Part shown: one piece after another, positions 1 through 8,794 of the stretch
Layout of the letters: each line of letters starts with the position of its first letter
How positions within the stretch are numbered: the stretch's first letter is position 1
NCBI GenBank assembly: GCA_947595925.1
Contig: CANQEV010000008.1
Coordinates: 1 to 64,000 of the forward strand
Direction: 5' to 3'
Length of the DNA: 64,000 nt
Origin: an uncultured Acetatifactor sp.
GTDB taxonomy: Bacteria > Bacillota > Clostridia > Lachnospirales > Lachnospiraceae
Translations under genes and position numbers: made by a program
The notes under the pieces: model-generated
What the model was told of the DNA's origin: nothing
Databases searched by the model: none
The model's input: the letters and a program-made list of their open reading frames with translations, nothing else

Positions 1-19
1 ATCATTGTTCTTGCTTAAC

Positions 20-60
20 AGCACATAACCTGGTTCAGCACATAATTTTTGTTATGTGCT
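20..60. repeat. Inverted and direct short repeat at the broken end of the IS66 remnant
   Basis: The 10-mer AGCACATAAC at 20-29 is followed by AGCACATAA at 37-45. The perfect complement GTTATGTGCT lies at 51-60, so either copy can pair with it. The repeat sits exactly where the transposase reading frame breaks off, so it may mark a deletion or insertion junction. Confidence 0.5.
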
Positions 61-63
61 TAA

Positions 64-309
64 GAACATAACAAAAAAAACTGGTTATTCCATGACTCAG
101 TCAAAGGTGCTGAAGCCAGTGCCATCATCTACAGCATTTCCGAAACAGCAAAGCTGAGTGGTCTCAGGCCATACTTCTATTTCAGGCATCTGCTTACGGA
201 ATTGCCCAAACGCTGCGACAAGGAAGGAAATATAGATCCCGCAGAACTGGACGACCTTTTGCCCTGGTCAGAGAAACTTCCAGACGAATGCAGAAAACCG
301 CGCCGTTGA
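64..309 (+). pseudogene. IS66-family transposase, C-terminal remnant
   Basis: The open frame has no start codon; an in-frame stop lies at 61-63. From position 79 it translates as a typical IS66 transposase C-terminus, beginning NWLFHDSVKGAEASAIIYS and continuing through a region reading LPWSEKLPDE. In the family this tail follows the DDE catalytic domain, which is absent here. Upstream sequence at 20-78 is AT-rich and repetitive and does not encode the expected preceding residues, so the element is truncated rather than merely cut by the window edge. It is non-functional by itself and is evidence of an old insertion. Confidence 0.75.
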
Positions 310-318
310 AAAACGGCG
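301..318 (+). terminator. Hairpin overlapping the stop of the IS66 remnant
   Basis: CGCCGTT and AACGGCG flank a GAAA tetraloop, giving a perfect 7-bp stem over the stop codon. No U-tract follows directly, so it may be an mRNA 3'-end stabiliser or a weak terminator. The rest of 319-646 contains no gene I can support. A possible IS66 right end (GTAAAATCATTCGCTG on the minus strand) lies near 332-347. Confidence 0.4.
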
Positions 319-646
319 TTGATTTATCGGTCAGCGAATGATTTTACGCATACGATAAGTTTCAATTTTGGGGTTTTCAAATTTTGTAAATCTTGTGGTG
401 TAAAGCTGGTTTAAATATGGTACAATGGAGATACCGTGATTTTCAGCTTGAGAGGATGTTTTTCACTATCATTGCGCTCATATAATAATATCGAAGAAGA
501 GGTGTACCGTATAGCACACCATTGGCTCGCAAATTTGTATAGATTGATAAAGATTTATGCAAAACCAGGGCAAAAGTCAAAATCAGAATAAAACGCCAAA
601 TCATTAAAAATCAAGGCCTACAGGCTTATGAAGGGATATCATAACA

Positions 647-1111
647 ATGATAAAAATATATTTTTGCTGCCACGGCAATATCTGCCGCTCCACCATGTGT
701 CAGAGCGTTTTTCAACATATGATCGACACCCTCGGTCTTTCTGACCAGTTCGAAATCGATTCCTTTGCCACCAGTACGGAGGAGATCGGGAATCCGCCGC
801 ACCGGGGCACGGTGAACAAGCTGCGGGAGGTGGGGATACCGCTTTTGCCGCACCGGGCGAAGCAGATCACCTGGAGCGATTATGTGAGGGCGGACTATGT
901 GATCGGGATGGATACCTGGAACATGAGAAATCTGCAGAGGATGCTGAAGGGGGACCCGGACGGGAAAGTGTATAAGCTTTTGAACTTTGCGGGAAGTGAC
1001 AGAGATATCGCGGACCCATGGTACACGGGAAATTTTGATGAGACCTATGACGATGTGATAGAGGGGTGCGAGGGACTTTTGAAATATCTGAGGAAGGAAA
1101 GAAAAATATAA
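647..1111 (+). CDS. Low-molecular-weight protein tyrosine phosphatase
   Basis: The 154-residue product has the family signature at its N-terminus, CHGNICRS. This is the CX5R phosphate-binding loop, with nucleophile Cys8 and Arg14. The general-acid region DPWYTGNF lies near residue 122. These enzymes dephosphorylate phosphotyrosine, often on exopolysaccharide tyrosine kinases or regulatory proteins, through a cysteinyl-phosphate intermediate in the cytoplasm. Length is normal for the family. The ATG follows GAAGGGATATC. No tyrosine kinase is visible in the window, so the substrate is unknown. The glycerol kinase gene starts about 40 bases downstream on the same strand and may be cotranscribed. 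Confidence 0.88.
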   Translation: MIKIYFCCHGNICRSTMCQSVFQHMIDTLGLSDQFEIDSFATSTEEIGNPPHRGTVNKLREVGIPLLPHRAKQITWSDYVRADYVIGMDTWNMRNLQRMLKGDPDGKVYKLLNFAGSDRDIADPWYTGNFDETYDDVIEGCEGLLKYLRKERKI

Positions 1112-1153
1112 GGCAGCCGGGAGATGCGGCGGAGAAGGAAAAGGAGGCTGGTT

Positions 1154-2653
1154 ATGCAGAAGTACATGATGGCGTTGGATCAGGGAACGACGAGTTCTCG
1201 TTGTATTCTATTTGACAAGGGCGGCAATATCTGTTCCATGGCACAGAAGGAATTTGCCCAGATTTACCCGCAGCCGGGGTGGGTGGAGCATGATCCGCAG
1301 GAGATCTGGTCCAGTCAGCTTGCGGTTGCCATCGAGGCAATGGCGCGGATTGGGGCCGGGGCGGAGCAGATCAGCGGGATCGGGATCACAAACCAGAGGG
1401 AGACTACGATCCTCTGGGATAAGGTGACCGGAAAGCCGGTGTATAACGCCATCGTCTGGCAGTGCCGCCGCACTTCGGACAGGATCGAGGCGCTGAAGGC
1501 AGAGGGGTTTGACAGGACGGTTCGGGCAAAGACGGGGTTGATCCCGGACGCGTATTTCAGCGCGTCGAAGATCGCCTGGATCCTGGACAATGTGCCGGGG
1601 GTCCGGGAGCGGGCGGAAAAGGGGGAACTGCTCTTTGGCACGGTGGACACCTGGCTTATCTGGAACCTTACGAAGGGCGCGGTGCATGTGACGGATTATA
1701 CCAACGCTTCCCGAACGATGCTGTTTGACATTCACAGGCTTTGCTGGGACGAGGAGATCTTAGAGTATTTCCGGATACCGGCCTGCATACTGCCGAAGGT
1801 TATGCCTTCCAGCTGTATTTACGGGGAGACGGACGAGGCGGTGCTGGGAGGACGGATCCCCATTGCGGGGGCGGCCGGGGATCAGCAGGCGGCGCTTTTC
1901 GGGCAGAATTGTTTTGAACCCGGGCAGGTGAAAAATACATATGGGACGGGCTGTTTTCTCCTGATGAATACGGGGGACAGGGCCATTGATTCCAAGGCGG
2001 GGCTTCTGACTACCATTGCGGCCGGGGGACAAGGGAAGATTGAGTATGCGCTGGAGGGCAGCGTTTTTGTGGCGGGAGCGGCGGTACAGTGGCTCCGGGA
2101 CGGTATGCGGATGTTTCCCGAGGCTTCAAAGTCTGAAATGTATGCCGGACGGGTGGAGGATACCGCGGGAGTCTATATTGTCCCGGCCTTTGCGGGCATG
2201 GGTGCGCCGTACTGGGATCAGTATGCCCGGGGAACTGTGGTGGGGATCACCAGGGGATGTACGAAGGAACATTTCGTCAGGGCGGTCCTGGAGTCCATTG
2301 CCTATCAGACCGCGGATGTGCTGGAGGCTATGAAGCAGGACAGCGGGCTGGATTTAAAAAGCTTGAATGTGGATGGCGGGGCCAGCGCCAACGATTTTCT
2401 GATGCAGTTTCAGGCGGATATCGTGGACACCAGGGTGCAGAGGCCGAAGTGCATTGAGACCACTGCTCTGGGGGCGGCGTATCTTGCCGGGCTTGCGGTG
2501 GGGTATTGGAGTGACCAAAAAGAGATCCGGGAGAACTGGAGTCTTGGACGGGCTTTTGAGCCGGAGATGGCACCCCAGCGGCGCGCGGAGCTCTTAAAGG
2601 GCTGGAAGCGCGCCGTGAAATGCGCCAGATTCTGGGCGGAATGTCCGGATTAA
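1154..2653 (+). CDS. glpK: Glycerol kinase
   Basis: The 499-residue product is a FGGY-family kinase that phosphorylates glycerol to sn-glycerol 3-phosphate with ATP. It begins [16 protein letters not shown], carrying the diagnostic DQGTTSS phosphate-binding motif. It also contains NQRETT near residue 80, YGTGCF and AGMGAPYWD in the central part, and DGGASAND near 400. An in-frame ATG at 1124 is rejected because AAGGAGG at 1141-1147 sits correctly for the ATG at 1154. No glycerol facilitator or glycerol-3-phosphate dehydrogenase lies nearby, so this appears to be a standalone kinase. The next gene converges on it with a gap of only 10 bases. Confidence 0.95.
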   Translation: MQKYMMALDQGTTSSRCILFDKGGNICSMAQKEFAQIYPQPGWVEHDPQEIWSSQLAVAIEAMARIGAGAEQISGIGITNQRETTILWDKVTGKPVYNAIVWQCRRTSDRIEALKAEGFDRTVRAKTGLIPDAYFSASKIAWILDNVPGVRERAEKGELLFGTVDTWLIWNLTKGAVHVTDYTNASRTMLFDIHRLCWDEEILEYFRIPACILPKVMPSSCIYGETDEAVLGGRIPIAGAAGDQQAALFGQNCFEPGQVKNTYGTGCFLLMNTGDRAIDSKAGLLTTIAAGGQGKIEYALEGSVFVAGAAVQWLRDGMRMFPEASKSEMYAGRVEDTAGVYIVPAFAGMGAPYWDQYARGTVVGITRGCTKEHFVRAVLESIAYQTADVLEAMKQDSGLDLKSLNVDGGASANDFLMQFQADIVDTRVQRPKCIETTALGAAYLAGLAVGYWSDQKEIRENWSLGRAFEPEMAPQRRAELLKGWKRAVKCARFWAECPD

Positions 2654-2663
2654 ACGGAGAGCC

Positions 2664-3203
2664 TTATTTGGAGCGCTCCCCGGGGATCAGGTGAGCCCGC
2701 TGCAGGCCCAGGTAGATCACGGGCAGCAGGATCAGCTGAACGACGATGCCGGGGAAGCTGGACACAAAGTAGCCGGTGGCCCAGGCTTTTACGGTAAAGG
2801 CACCGGGGGCGAAGATCAGGCCCCGGGCGATGCCGGTGATGATCCGGCCGGCCAGCATGGCGGTGAGAAGGCTGATGTAAAGGTCGGCGATCAGCTTACC
2901 GGTGTGTACGAATTTCATCATAAGTCCGGTGATCAGGCCGTAGAGCGCCAGTTCCACCATCATGACGGGCAGATAAGCCATGCCGGGCATCTGGGTGATC
3001 AGGCTGGAGAGCAGAGGGCCTATGATGCCGCAGGCCAGGCCGTACTGCCAGCCGCAGACCAGGCCGCAGAGCAGCACCGGCAGGTGCATGGGGGAAAACA
3101 GGGTTCCACCGTCGGGAATCAGGTGGAATGCCAGGGGCAGCACCACGCAGAGCGCGATGCAGACCGCGGTTGTGACTAACTTTACCATGGATTGATTTTT
3201 CAT
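2664..3203 (-). CDS. ECF transporter substrate-binding (S) component, substrate unknown
   Basis: This 179-residue integral membrane protein has about five to six hydrophobic segments and the S-component pattern FHLIPDGG...PMHLPVLLCGLVCG, then LLSSLITQMPG. S-components bind a vitamin or cofactor precursor and dock on a shared EcfA-EcfT energising module, which is not in this window. The sequence looks closest to the PanT/unassigned PF12822-type group, but I cannot name the ligand. AAAGAGGT precedes the ATG on the minus strand. The gene is preceded by a roughly 200-base leader with three hairpins, the last being a terminator with a U-tract, suggesting control by transcription attenuation. Confidence 0.8.
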   Translation of the reverse strand: MKNQSMVKLVTTAVCIALCVVLPLAFHLIPDGGTLFSPMHLPVLLCGLVCGWQYGLACGIIGPLLSSLITQMPGMAYLPVMMVELALYGLITGLMMKFVHTGKLIADLYISLLTAMLAGRIITGIARGLIFAPGAFTVKAWATGYFVSSFPGIVVQLILLPVIYLGLQRAHLIPGERSK

Positions 3204-3244
3204 GTTTGACCTCTTTCTGCAAAAATGCTGTATTTTCGGAACGC

Positions 3245-3297
3245 AAAAAAACCATGAATGTTCCGCCCTTTTCTAAGGGGTGCGAAAGCCTTCATGG
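3245..3297 (-). terminator. Intrinsic terminator in the leader of the ECF S-component gene
   Basis: On the minus strand CCATGAA pairs with TTCATGG. Inside these arms TTTCGC pairs with GCGGAA, and CCCTT pairs with AAGGG. A run of seven T follows (the A-run at 3245-3251 on the plus strand). The start codon of the ECF gene is about 42 bases further on, so this terminator lies in the 5' leader and can gate transcription. Confidence 0.7.
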
Positions 3298-3405
3298 CGA
3301 TCTGTATCCTAGTATTGTGATAAGCTGCGTGTGAAAAATGTGGAACTGTGAGCCTTCGGCGGCGTTCTTCTGAACGCGGATCCCTTCCTGGGAGAATCCG
3401 AAATG
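3298..3405 (-). promoter_or_regulatory. Structured 5' leader, candidate riboswitch or attenuator
   Basis: Reading the minus strand, two hairpins precede the terminator. One has arms CGGAT/ATCCG (3377-3400), and the next is the perfect GCGTTC-AGAA-GAACGC (3362-3377). They are followed by CGCCGAAGGCTCAC. GAAGGCT occurs again at the start of the terminator arm, and GTTCC in the leader can pair with GGAAC in the terminator, so two exclusive folds are possible. I do not recognise a known riboswitch class. Confidence 0.4.
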
Positions 3406-3510
3406 ACTAAATTTATCTTAGCGGAAAGCGGGAAGAATGTCAAGGCTGGATTTTCCGGATACTGGGCGACGGGATGGATTGCTGCAGAAGAGAAAGCCAC
3501 ATTATGGAAA

Positions 3511-3650
3511 GATAGTGCTGCAACAAAAAGAGTGCGTGACGACAGCAAAGAAAGTGCGGCAAATACAAAAAAGCATAGCAACAACAAAGAAAGCGTAGCA
3601 AATACAAAGAAAGCATAGCAATAGTAAAGAAAGTACCTCCACAACAGAGA
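3511..3650. repeat. Degenerate 20-bp tandem repeat, seven units
   Basis: Units start at 3511, 3531, 3551, 3571, 3591, 3611 and 3631. The core ones read AAGCATAGCAACAACAAAGA, AAGCGTAGCAAATACAAAGA and AAGCATAGCAATAGTAAAGA. The period is exact although the sequence has drifted. It lies in the gap before the P-loop kinase gene and includes no convincing coding frame, since 20 is not a multiple of three. Purine-rich A/G sequence continues to about 3690. Confidence 0.75.
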
Positions 3651-3749
3651 TAACAAAGACAACACGGCAACAACAAAGAAAGCTTAACAATAAAGAGGGC
3701 GTTGCGGCACGAAAGAGTTGTTGTTATGAAAAAGAAAGGGAGCGTCGGG

Positions 3750-4940
3750 ATGACACAGAGGGAGTTATTTTGCGGGCAGAAAAGCAGGCATCCGTCGATG
3801 GAAGCCCAGGACTGGATGAAGCTTTGTTTTCAGGCGGCTTTTGGCGCGGAGCACCTGGCGCTGGACCCGGCAGCAGCGCAAAACTATCTGCGGGAAGAGT
3901 TTGAAAAGACGCCCGCAGGGTCAGGGCCTCTTTATGAGGAAATTTCAGAGGAGACGGTGCGGGTCAATCTGGGAGCCTGGAAGAGGGAAGGGCTGCCGGA
4001 GGAATGGCTGCTTCGGATGTTCCTGCAGACGGCGGAAAATCCGCCGAAAGAGGGGGAAAGACGGTTCCGGGAGCTGACGGAACTGGTGACGGATATTCTA
4101 AGAGAGGGGCAGACGACTGCCGGGTCAGCGGCCCCGGGACAGACGAAAAAAGAGGCGGCGGCTGCGGAGGGGTCTGCGGGCGGCGCGATCGGTCCAGGCC
4201 AGCCGGAAAAAGAGGAGACGGACACGGAGGGGCCTGCGGGCGGCGTGGCCTCCCTTCGACAGTGGAAGGAATATCTGGCGGCCTATCCTCTGGACAATCC
4301 CCACGCTGTGCATCACAGCGAGAGCTACCGCGCTGCGGAAAAACCTGCTTACAGGCTGGTCTGCAGGCGGTTTCTGCGGATCTTTCCGGTTTTGCGGAAA
4401 CTGGCAGAGCTCCGGGCTGACAGGGGGAGCGGTACGGTGCTGGTGGCGGCATTGGACGGCCGGAGCGCTTCCGGGAAGACCACGCTGGCGGATCAGCTTC
4501 AGAGGGTGACCGGCGCCGGCGTGATCCACATGGACGATTTTTTCCTGCCGGGGGAGCTGCGGATCCCGGAGCGGCTTGCGGAGCCCGGAGGGAATGTGCA
4601 TTATGAGAGGTTTGCGGAGGAAGTGCAGCCCTTTTTGAGAAAACGGGAACCCTTCTCTTACAGGGTGTTTGACTGTGGGAAAATGGCCCTGGGGGAGGAG
4701 CAGCTGGTGCCCGGCGGGGAGCTGCGGATCGTTGAGGGAGCCTACAGCTGTCATCCGAAGTTCGGAGAGTATATGGATCTGCGGGTGTTCTGCGATGTGG
4801 AGAGCGGGGAGCAGGAAAGGCGGATCCTGGCGCGGAACGGGGCGGAAATGCTGGGACAGTTCCGGGAGAGATGGATCCCCCTGGAGGAACGGTACTTTGC
4901 GGCGTACGGGATCCGGGAGCAGGCGGAGATCCTGTTGTGA
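3750..4940 (+). CDS. Two-domain protein: unknown N-terminal domain plus uridine-kinase-like P-loop domain
   Basis: The 396-residue product has an N-terminal domain of about 125 residues starting MTQRELFCGQKSRHPSMEAQ, which I do not recognise. A low-complexity Gly/Glu/Pro linker contains an imperfect internal repeat (PGQTKKE and PGQPEKE). The C-terminal domain is of the nucleoside/phosphoribulokinase type: Walker A DGRSASGKTT near residue 240, then HMDDFFLPGE and YSCHP. Substrate is unknown. The start at 3750 is chosen for GGGAG seven bases upstream; a TTG at 3702 and an ATG at 3726 are in frame but have weaker sites. The gene is followed by a 131-base gap with duplicated ribosome-binding-site-like sequence. 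Confidence 0.7.
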   Translation: MTQRELFCGQKSRHPSMEAQDWMKLCFQAAFGAEHLALDPAAAQNYLREEFEKTPAGSGPLYEEISEETVRVNLGAWKREGLPEEWLLRMFLQTAENPPKEGERRFRELTELVTDILREGQTTAGSAAPGQTKKEAAAAEGSAGGAIGPGQPEKEETDTEGPAGGVASLRQWKEYLAAYPLDNPHAVHHSESYRAAEKPAYRLVCRRFLRIFPVLRKLAELRADRGSGTVLVAALDGRSASGKTTLADQLQRVTGAGVIHMDDFFLPGELRIPERLAEPGGNVHYERFAEEVQPFLRKREPFSYRVFDCGKMALGEEQLVPGGELRIVEGAYSCHPKFGEYMDLRVFCDVESGEQERRILARNGAEMLGQFRERWIPLEERYFAAYGIREQAEILL

Positions 4941-4985
4941 GGGAGTATGACCCGGAGGAAGGGATGCAGGCGCGGGCACAGAGAC

Positions 4986-5075
4986 GGCAGGGATAGCAGG
5001 AGCGAAAAACTGCGGCGGCAGGAATCACAAGGGAAGAAAATGAGTGGCAGGAATAACAGGAGGAGAGAGAAATGA
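4986..5075 (+). repeat. Triplicated ribosome-binding-site region before the DUF3842 gene
   Basis: GGCAG-containing units begin at 4986, 5017 and 5046, about 30 bases apart. Each has a purine-rich Shine-Dalgarno-like stretch (GCAGGAG, AAGGGAAG, ACAGGAGG). The second and third also end in GAAAATGAG and GAAATGAGG. Only the last is followed by the real gene start at 5072. It looks like local tandem duplication of a translation initiation region. Confidence 0.5.
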
Positions 5076-5476
5076 GGATCATGGTCATGGACGGTCAGGG
5101 CGGGGGCGTCGGCAGAAGTCTGGTGGAGGCCCTGCGGGAGAGGATACCGGAGGCGGAGATCATCGCCGTAGGCACAAACGCTGCGGCCACCGCCAATATG
5201 ATGAAGGGTGGCACGAGCCTGGGGGCCACTGGGGAAAACGCGGTGGTCTATAACAGCCGCAGGGTGGACGCGGTCTGCGGCCCCATGGGGATCCTGATGG
5301 CAAACGCCATGCTGGGGGAGATCACGCCGAAGATGGCGGAGGCGGTGTCCTCCGGTGAGGCGCCGGTGTTTTTGATACCGATGAACAAGTGCTCCGCCAG
5401 GGTGATGGGGGTCGCGGAGAAAAAGCTTCCGGAGTATGTGAGGGAAGCGGCGGAAAAGGTCGCGGAGCTTGGGTGA
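5072..5476 (+). CDS. DUF3842 family protein
   Basis: This 134-residue protein begins MRIMVMDGQGGGVGRSLVEA, a glycine-rich segment like a Rossmann nucleotide-binding loop. It continues with AVGTNAAATANMMKGG and near the C-terminus PMNKCSARVMG. I recognise it as DUF3842, a family common in Clostridia without an assigned function. It lacks membrane segments and is probably cytoplasmic. AGGAGGAGAGAA precedes the ATG. The start lies 131 bases after the P-loop kinase gene on the same strand, and the two may share a transcript. The nucleotide-binding idea is inference from the glycine pattern only. Confidence 0.75.
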   Translation: MRIMVMDGQGGGVGRSLVEALRERIPEAEIIAVGTNAAATANMMKGGTSLGATGENAVVYNSRRVDAVCGPMGILMANAMLGEITPKMAEAVSSGEAPVFLIPMNKCSARVMGVAEKKLPEYVREAAEKVAELG

Positions 5477-5613
5477 AGAGGCCCATCAGAGAGGAGGTTC
5501 TTGTTCACAGAATCTACACACAGTTGACATAAAACATTGACAAATCATCCTTAGAATACGAAAAGAGACAGATTGGAGGAAACAAAGAACCAATCGGGAA
5601 AGGTATTAAAAGG

Positions 5614-6627
5614 ATGATCGAAGTTACAAATCTCACTAAAAGGTATGGGGATCAGACGGCCGTGGATCACCTCTCTTTCCGTGTGGAAAAGGGGCAGATC
5701 TACGGTTTTTTAGGTCCCAACGGGGCGGGTAAATCCACCACGATGAATATCATCACCGGTTATCTTGCAGCTACCGAGGGTACCGTCGTGATCGATGGCA
5801 AGGATATTCAGAAGGAGCCGGAGGAAGCAAAGAAAAAGGTTGGGTATCTGCCGGAGATACCGCCCTTGTACATGGATATGACGGTGGAGGAATATCTTCT
5901 GTTTGCGTCGGAGCTCAAGAAAGTGCCGAAGAAGGACCGGAAGGAGCAGATGCAGAAGGCCATGGAGCTCACCGGTATCGCGGATAAGGGCAGGCGTCTC
6001 ATCAAGAATCTTTCCAAGGGCTATCGTCAGCGGGTGGGTCTGGCCCAGGCCATTCTGGGGGATCCGGAGGTTCTGATCCTAGATGAGCCCTCGGTGGGTC
6101 TGGATCCGAAGCAGATCATAGAAATGAGGGAGTTGATTCGAAAGCTGGGAGAAAATCACACCGTTATCCTGAGCTCCCACATCCTCTCGGAAGTCAGCGC
6201 CATCTGCGACCATATCATGATCATCGCCCATGGGAAGCTGGTCGCCAGCGATTCCCCGGAAGGGCTTCAGAAGCTGATGGAGGGATCCCGGGAACTGGAG
6301 CTGACGGTAAAAGGCGCTTATGAGAGTATTCGGACGATCCTGGAGAAAATAGACGGCGTGGAGACTGCGGAGCAGGAGAGCTCCGGGGAGAAGGGCTGCG
6401 CTAAATTAAAATTGACATGCCGGGAGGACGAGGATGTCCGGGAGGCGGTCTTTTACGCGCTGGCTGAGGCAAAGCTCCCGATCCTGGAAATGACGCTCCG
6501 CAGGAGATCCCTGGAGGATATTTTCCTGGAGCTGACGGAACCTGAGGAACCGGAGAAAGAGGGAACGGGCGAGCAAAGTGAGCCAGATATGGTTTCCGAA
6601 AACGAAAAGGAAGGGGAGGTACAGTGA
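5614..6627 (+). CDS. ABC transporter ATP-binding protein (GldA/NosF-like)
   Basis: The 337-residue ATPase has Walker A GPNGAGKSTT near residue 40, Q-loop GYLPEIPPLY, signature LSKGYRQRVGLAQ, Walker B VLILDEPSVGLDP and the H-loop SSHILSEV. After the nucleotide-binding domain comes an extension of about 110 residues ending in an acidic tail, typical of DrrA/GldA-type exporters. It is followed at once by a membrane permease (start at 6629, one base after this stop) and then a DUF4340 protein. Together they form a three-gene unit like the GldAFG gliding-motility ABC system, which in Firmicutes has an unknown role. Confidence 0.9.
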   Translation: MIEVTNLTKRYGDQTAVDHLSFRVEKGQIYGFLGPNGAGKSTTMNIITGYLAATEGTVVIDGKDIQKEPEEAKKKVGYLPEIPPLYMDMTVEEYLLFASELKKVPKKDRKEQMQKAMELTGIADKGRRLIKNLSKGYRQRVGLAQAILGDPEVLILDEPSVGLDPKQIIEMRELIRKLGENHTVILSSHILSEVSAICDHIMIIAHGKLVASDSPEGLQKLMEGSRELELTVKGAYESIRTILEKIDGVETAEQESSGEKGCAKLKLTCREDEDVREAVFYALAEAKLPILEMTLRRRSLEDIFLELTEPEEPEKEGTGEQSEPDMVSENEKEGEVQ

Positions 6628-6628
6628 C

Positions 6629-8755
6629 ATGTTTGCGATCTATAAGAAAGAGCTGAAATCCTATTTTTATTCCTTTATTGGGCCCCTGTTCATTGCGGCA
6701 GTCCTGTTTTTTGCAAGTCTCTATTTTTTCGTGTATAACCTCTTAAACGGGTATCCCTATATTTCCCAAGCGGTTTCCGGCATAACGTTTCTGTTTCTGA
6801 TTGCCGTTCCAGTGTTGAGCATGCGGATCCTGGCGGAGGAGAGGCGGAGCAAGACGGACCAGCTGATCTTGACGGCCCCTGTCTCTGTGGGTACCATTGT
6901 GGTCGGAAAGTTTCTGGCGCTTTTGACGATTTATGTGATACCGGTGGCGATAGTCTGCGTTTACCCCTTGATTATGAGCAGGTTTGGCGAAGTTCCCCTG
7001 CCGGAATCTTATCTTGCGATCCTGGGATTCTTTCTCTACGGCATGGCCAGCATTGCCATCGGCGAATTCCTTTCGGCCTTGACGGAGAGTCAGGTCATTG
7101 CGGCGGTTCTCTCGTTTCTTGCCTTGTTCGCGGGATATATGATGCCATCTCTATGCAGCCTGATCTCAGAGACGGGCAATTTCCTGACAAAGATCCTGGG
7201 TTGTCTGGATATGTATACGCCTTTTGAGGAGATGATGAACGGGACCTTAAACTTGAAGTCCGTCGTCTATTACTTCCTTTTGACGATAATGGCGCTGTTT
7301 TTGACGGCGCAGGCCATTCAGAAGAGGCGTTACAGCGTTTCCGTGAAGAATCTGCGTGCCGGCGCATACAGCACGGGGGCTATCGTGCTGATGGCGGCTG
7401 TGGTCTTGGCCGTGAATCTGATACTGGATGAAATGCCCTCCTCCTGGATCAATCTGGATATTACGCAGGAAAAACTGTATTCCCTCACGGAGCAGACCGT
7501 GGATTTTGTAAAGGCCATGGATCAGGATGTGACGATCTATGTGATCGCCTCCGAGGACGGTCAGGACGAGACGCTTGCCCAGACGCTGGAGAGATATGAC
7601 GACCTTTCGGATCACATTACGGTGGAATATGTGGATCCTGCCGTGAACCCCAGGTTTTATACGCAATATACGGACAGTATCTCGATGAATAGCCTGATCG
7701 TCGTCAGTGAAAAGCGGAACCGGGTGATAGACTATGGCGATATTTATGAGTTCTCCTACGATTATGATTACTACACAGGGGGCTATTCCTCTACGCCAAC
7801 CGGTTACGATGGAGAGGGGCAGATCACCAGCGCGTTGGACTATGTGCTGTCTGACGATATGCCGAAACTGTACCTGACGGAGGGACACGGAGAGTCCGGG
7901 TTCAGCAGCAGTTTTAATGATGCTCTGAGGAAGGAGAATGTGGACTACGAGACCATCAATCTTATGGACTACGATGTGGTTCCGGAGGACGCGGCGTGTC
8001 TCGTCCTTTTTGCCCCCGGCGCGGATCTTTCCGCGGACGACAGGGATAAGGTTCTGAATTATCTGAAGCAGGGAGGAAATGTGGTGTTCATTGCGGGATA
8101 CGCCGAGGGCGCGACTCCCAATCTGGATGCGGTCCTGGATTATATGGGACTGGATCTGGCAGAGGGCCTTGTGGTGGAAAAAGACCAGGGGGCTTATTAC
8201 AGGAATCCCTATTATCTTCTGCCGGAGCAGCTTTCCTGCACCTATACATCTGGCCTGTACAACAAATATTATGTCTTTGCACCCTATGCACAGGGCATCT
8301 TAACGAAAGGGAATGGGGACGAGAGTCTTTCTTTTCAGAGTTTCCTGACAACATCGGACGAGGCTTTTGCCAAGGCGGACGCGATGGATAATATGGAGAA
8401 CTTTGATGAGAGCCAGGGCGATGTGGACGGTCCTTTTTCCATCGGGGTTGAGGCCGTGAGAGAACTGGACGGGGAGAAAAAGGCGACGCTTGTGGCGTAC
8501 GGCTGCGCGCAGATGTTCACGGACGATGCCAATAGTATGGTGGGCGGTGCGAACCTGATGCTGTTCACTAATACGTTCAGCGGCTTTATCGATCATGAGG
8601 TCAATATTTCCATTCCCGCGAAGGATTATTCCGTCACCTACCTGACCGTTCCCCAGTCCCAGGCGGTTCTGTATGGGGTGCTGACGGTGATCGTTTTGCC
8701 GCTGGCGTTCGTGATAGGCGGCTTTATTGTCTGGTTTCGGAGGCGCCGCTATTAA
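6629..8755 (+). CDS. ABC-2 type permease fused to a GldG-like auxiliary domain
   Basis: The 708-residue product has about six membrane segments in residues 1-240 (ABC-2 permease, GldF-like). A further membrane segment near 260 leads into LDITQEKLYSLTEQTVDFVK, the usual entry to a GldG/ABC_transp_aux extracytoplasmic domain. A last membrane helix near 680-700 precedes the basic end WFRRRRY. GldF and GldG are separate proteins in Bacteroidetes; here they are fused. The start at 6629 is chosen because AAGGGGAGGT lies just upstream; an in-frame ATG at 6578 would overlap the ATPase gene by 50 bases. Substrate unknown. Confidence 0.85.
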   Translation: MFAIYKKELKSYFYSFIGPLFIAAVLFFASLYFFVYNLLNGYPYISQAVSGITFLFLIAVPVLSMRILAEERRSKTDQLILTAPVSVGTIVVGKFLALLTIYVIPVAIVCVYPLIMSRFGEVPLPESYLAILGFFLYGMASIAIGEFLSALTESQVIAAVLSFLALFAGYMMPSLCSLISETGNFLTKILGCLDMYTPFEEMMNGTLNLKSVVYYFLLTIMALFLTAQAIQKRRYSVSVKNLRAGAYSTGAIVLMAAVVLAVNLILDEMPSSWINLDITQEKLYSLTEQTVDFVKAMDQDVTIYVIASEDGQDETLAQTLERYDDLSDHITVEYVDPAVNPRFYTQYTDSISMNSLIVVSEKRNRVIDYGDIYEFSYDYDYYTGGYSSTPTGYDGEGQITSALDYVLSDDMPKLYLTEGHGESGFSSSFNDALRKENVDYETINLMDYDVVPEDAACLVLFAPGADLSADDRDKVLNYLKQGGNVVFIAGYAEGATPNLDAVLDYMGLDLAEGLVVEKDQGAYYRNPYYLLPEQLSCTYTSGLYNKYYVFAPYAQGILTKGNGDESLSFQSFLTTSDEAFAKADAMDNMENFDESQGDVDGPFSIGVEAVRELDGEKKATLVAYGCAQMFTDDANSMVGGANLMLFTNTFSGFIDHEVNISIPAKDYSVTYLTVPQSQAVLYGVLTVIVLPLAFVIGGFIVWFRRRRY

Positions 8756-8794
8756 GGATGGAAATCTGTATGGCAGGAAAAGGAGGATGCAGAG

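Noticed and set aside
3330-3405. Glycine riboswitch before the ECF gene, suggested by CGCCGAAGG after a hairpin
   Set aside because: The required upstream GGAGAG and the downstream CUCUCAGG-type strand are missing, so the resemblance is limited to one word.
3511-3650. CRISPR or coding repeat (several short frames are open here)
   Set aside because: No spacers; 20-bp period is out of frame for a repeat protein; no start context.
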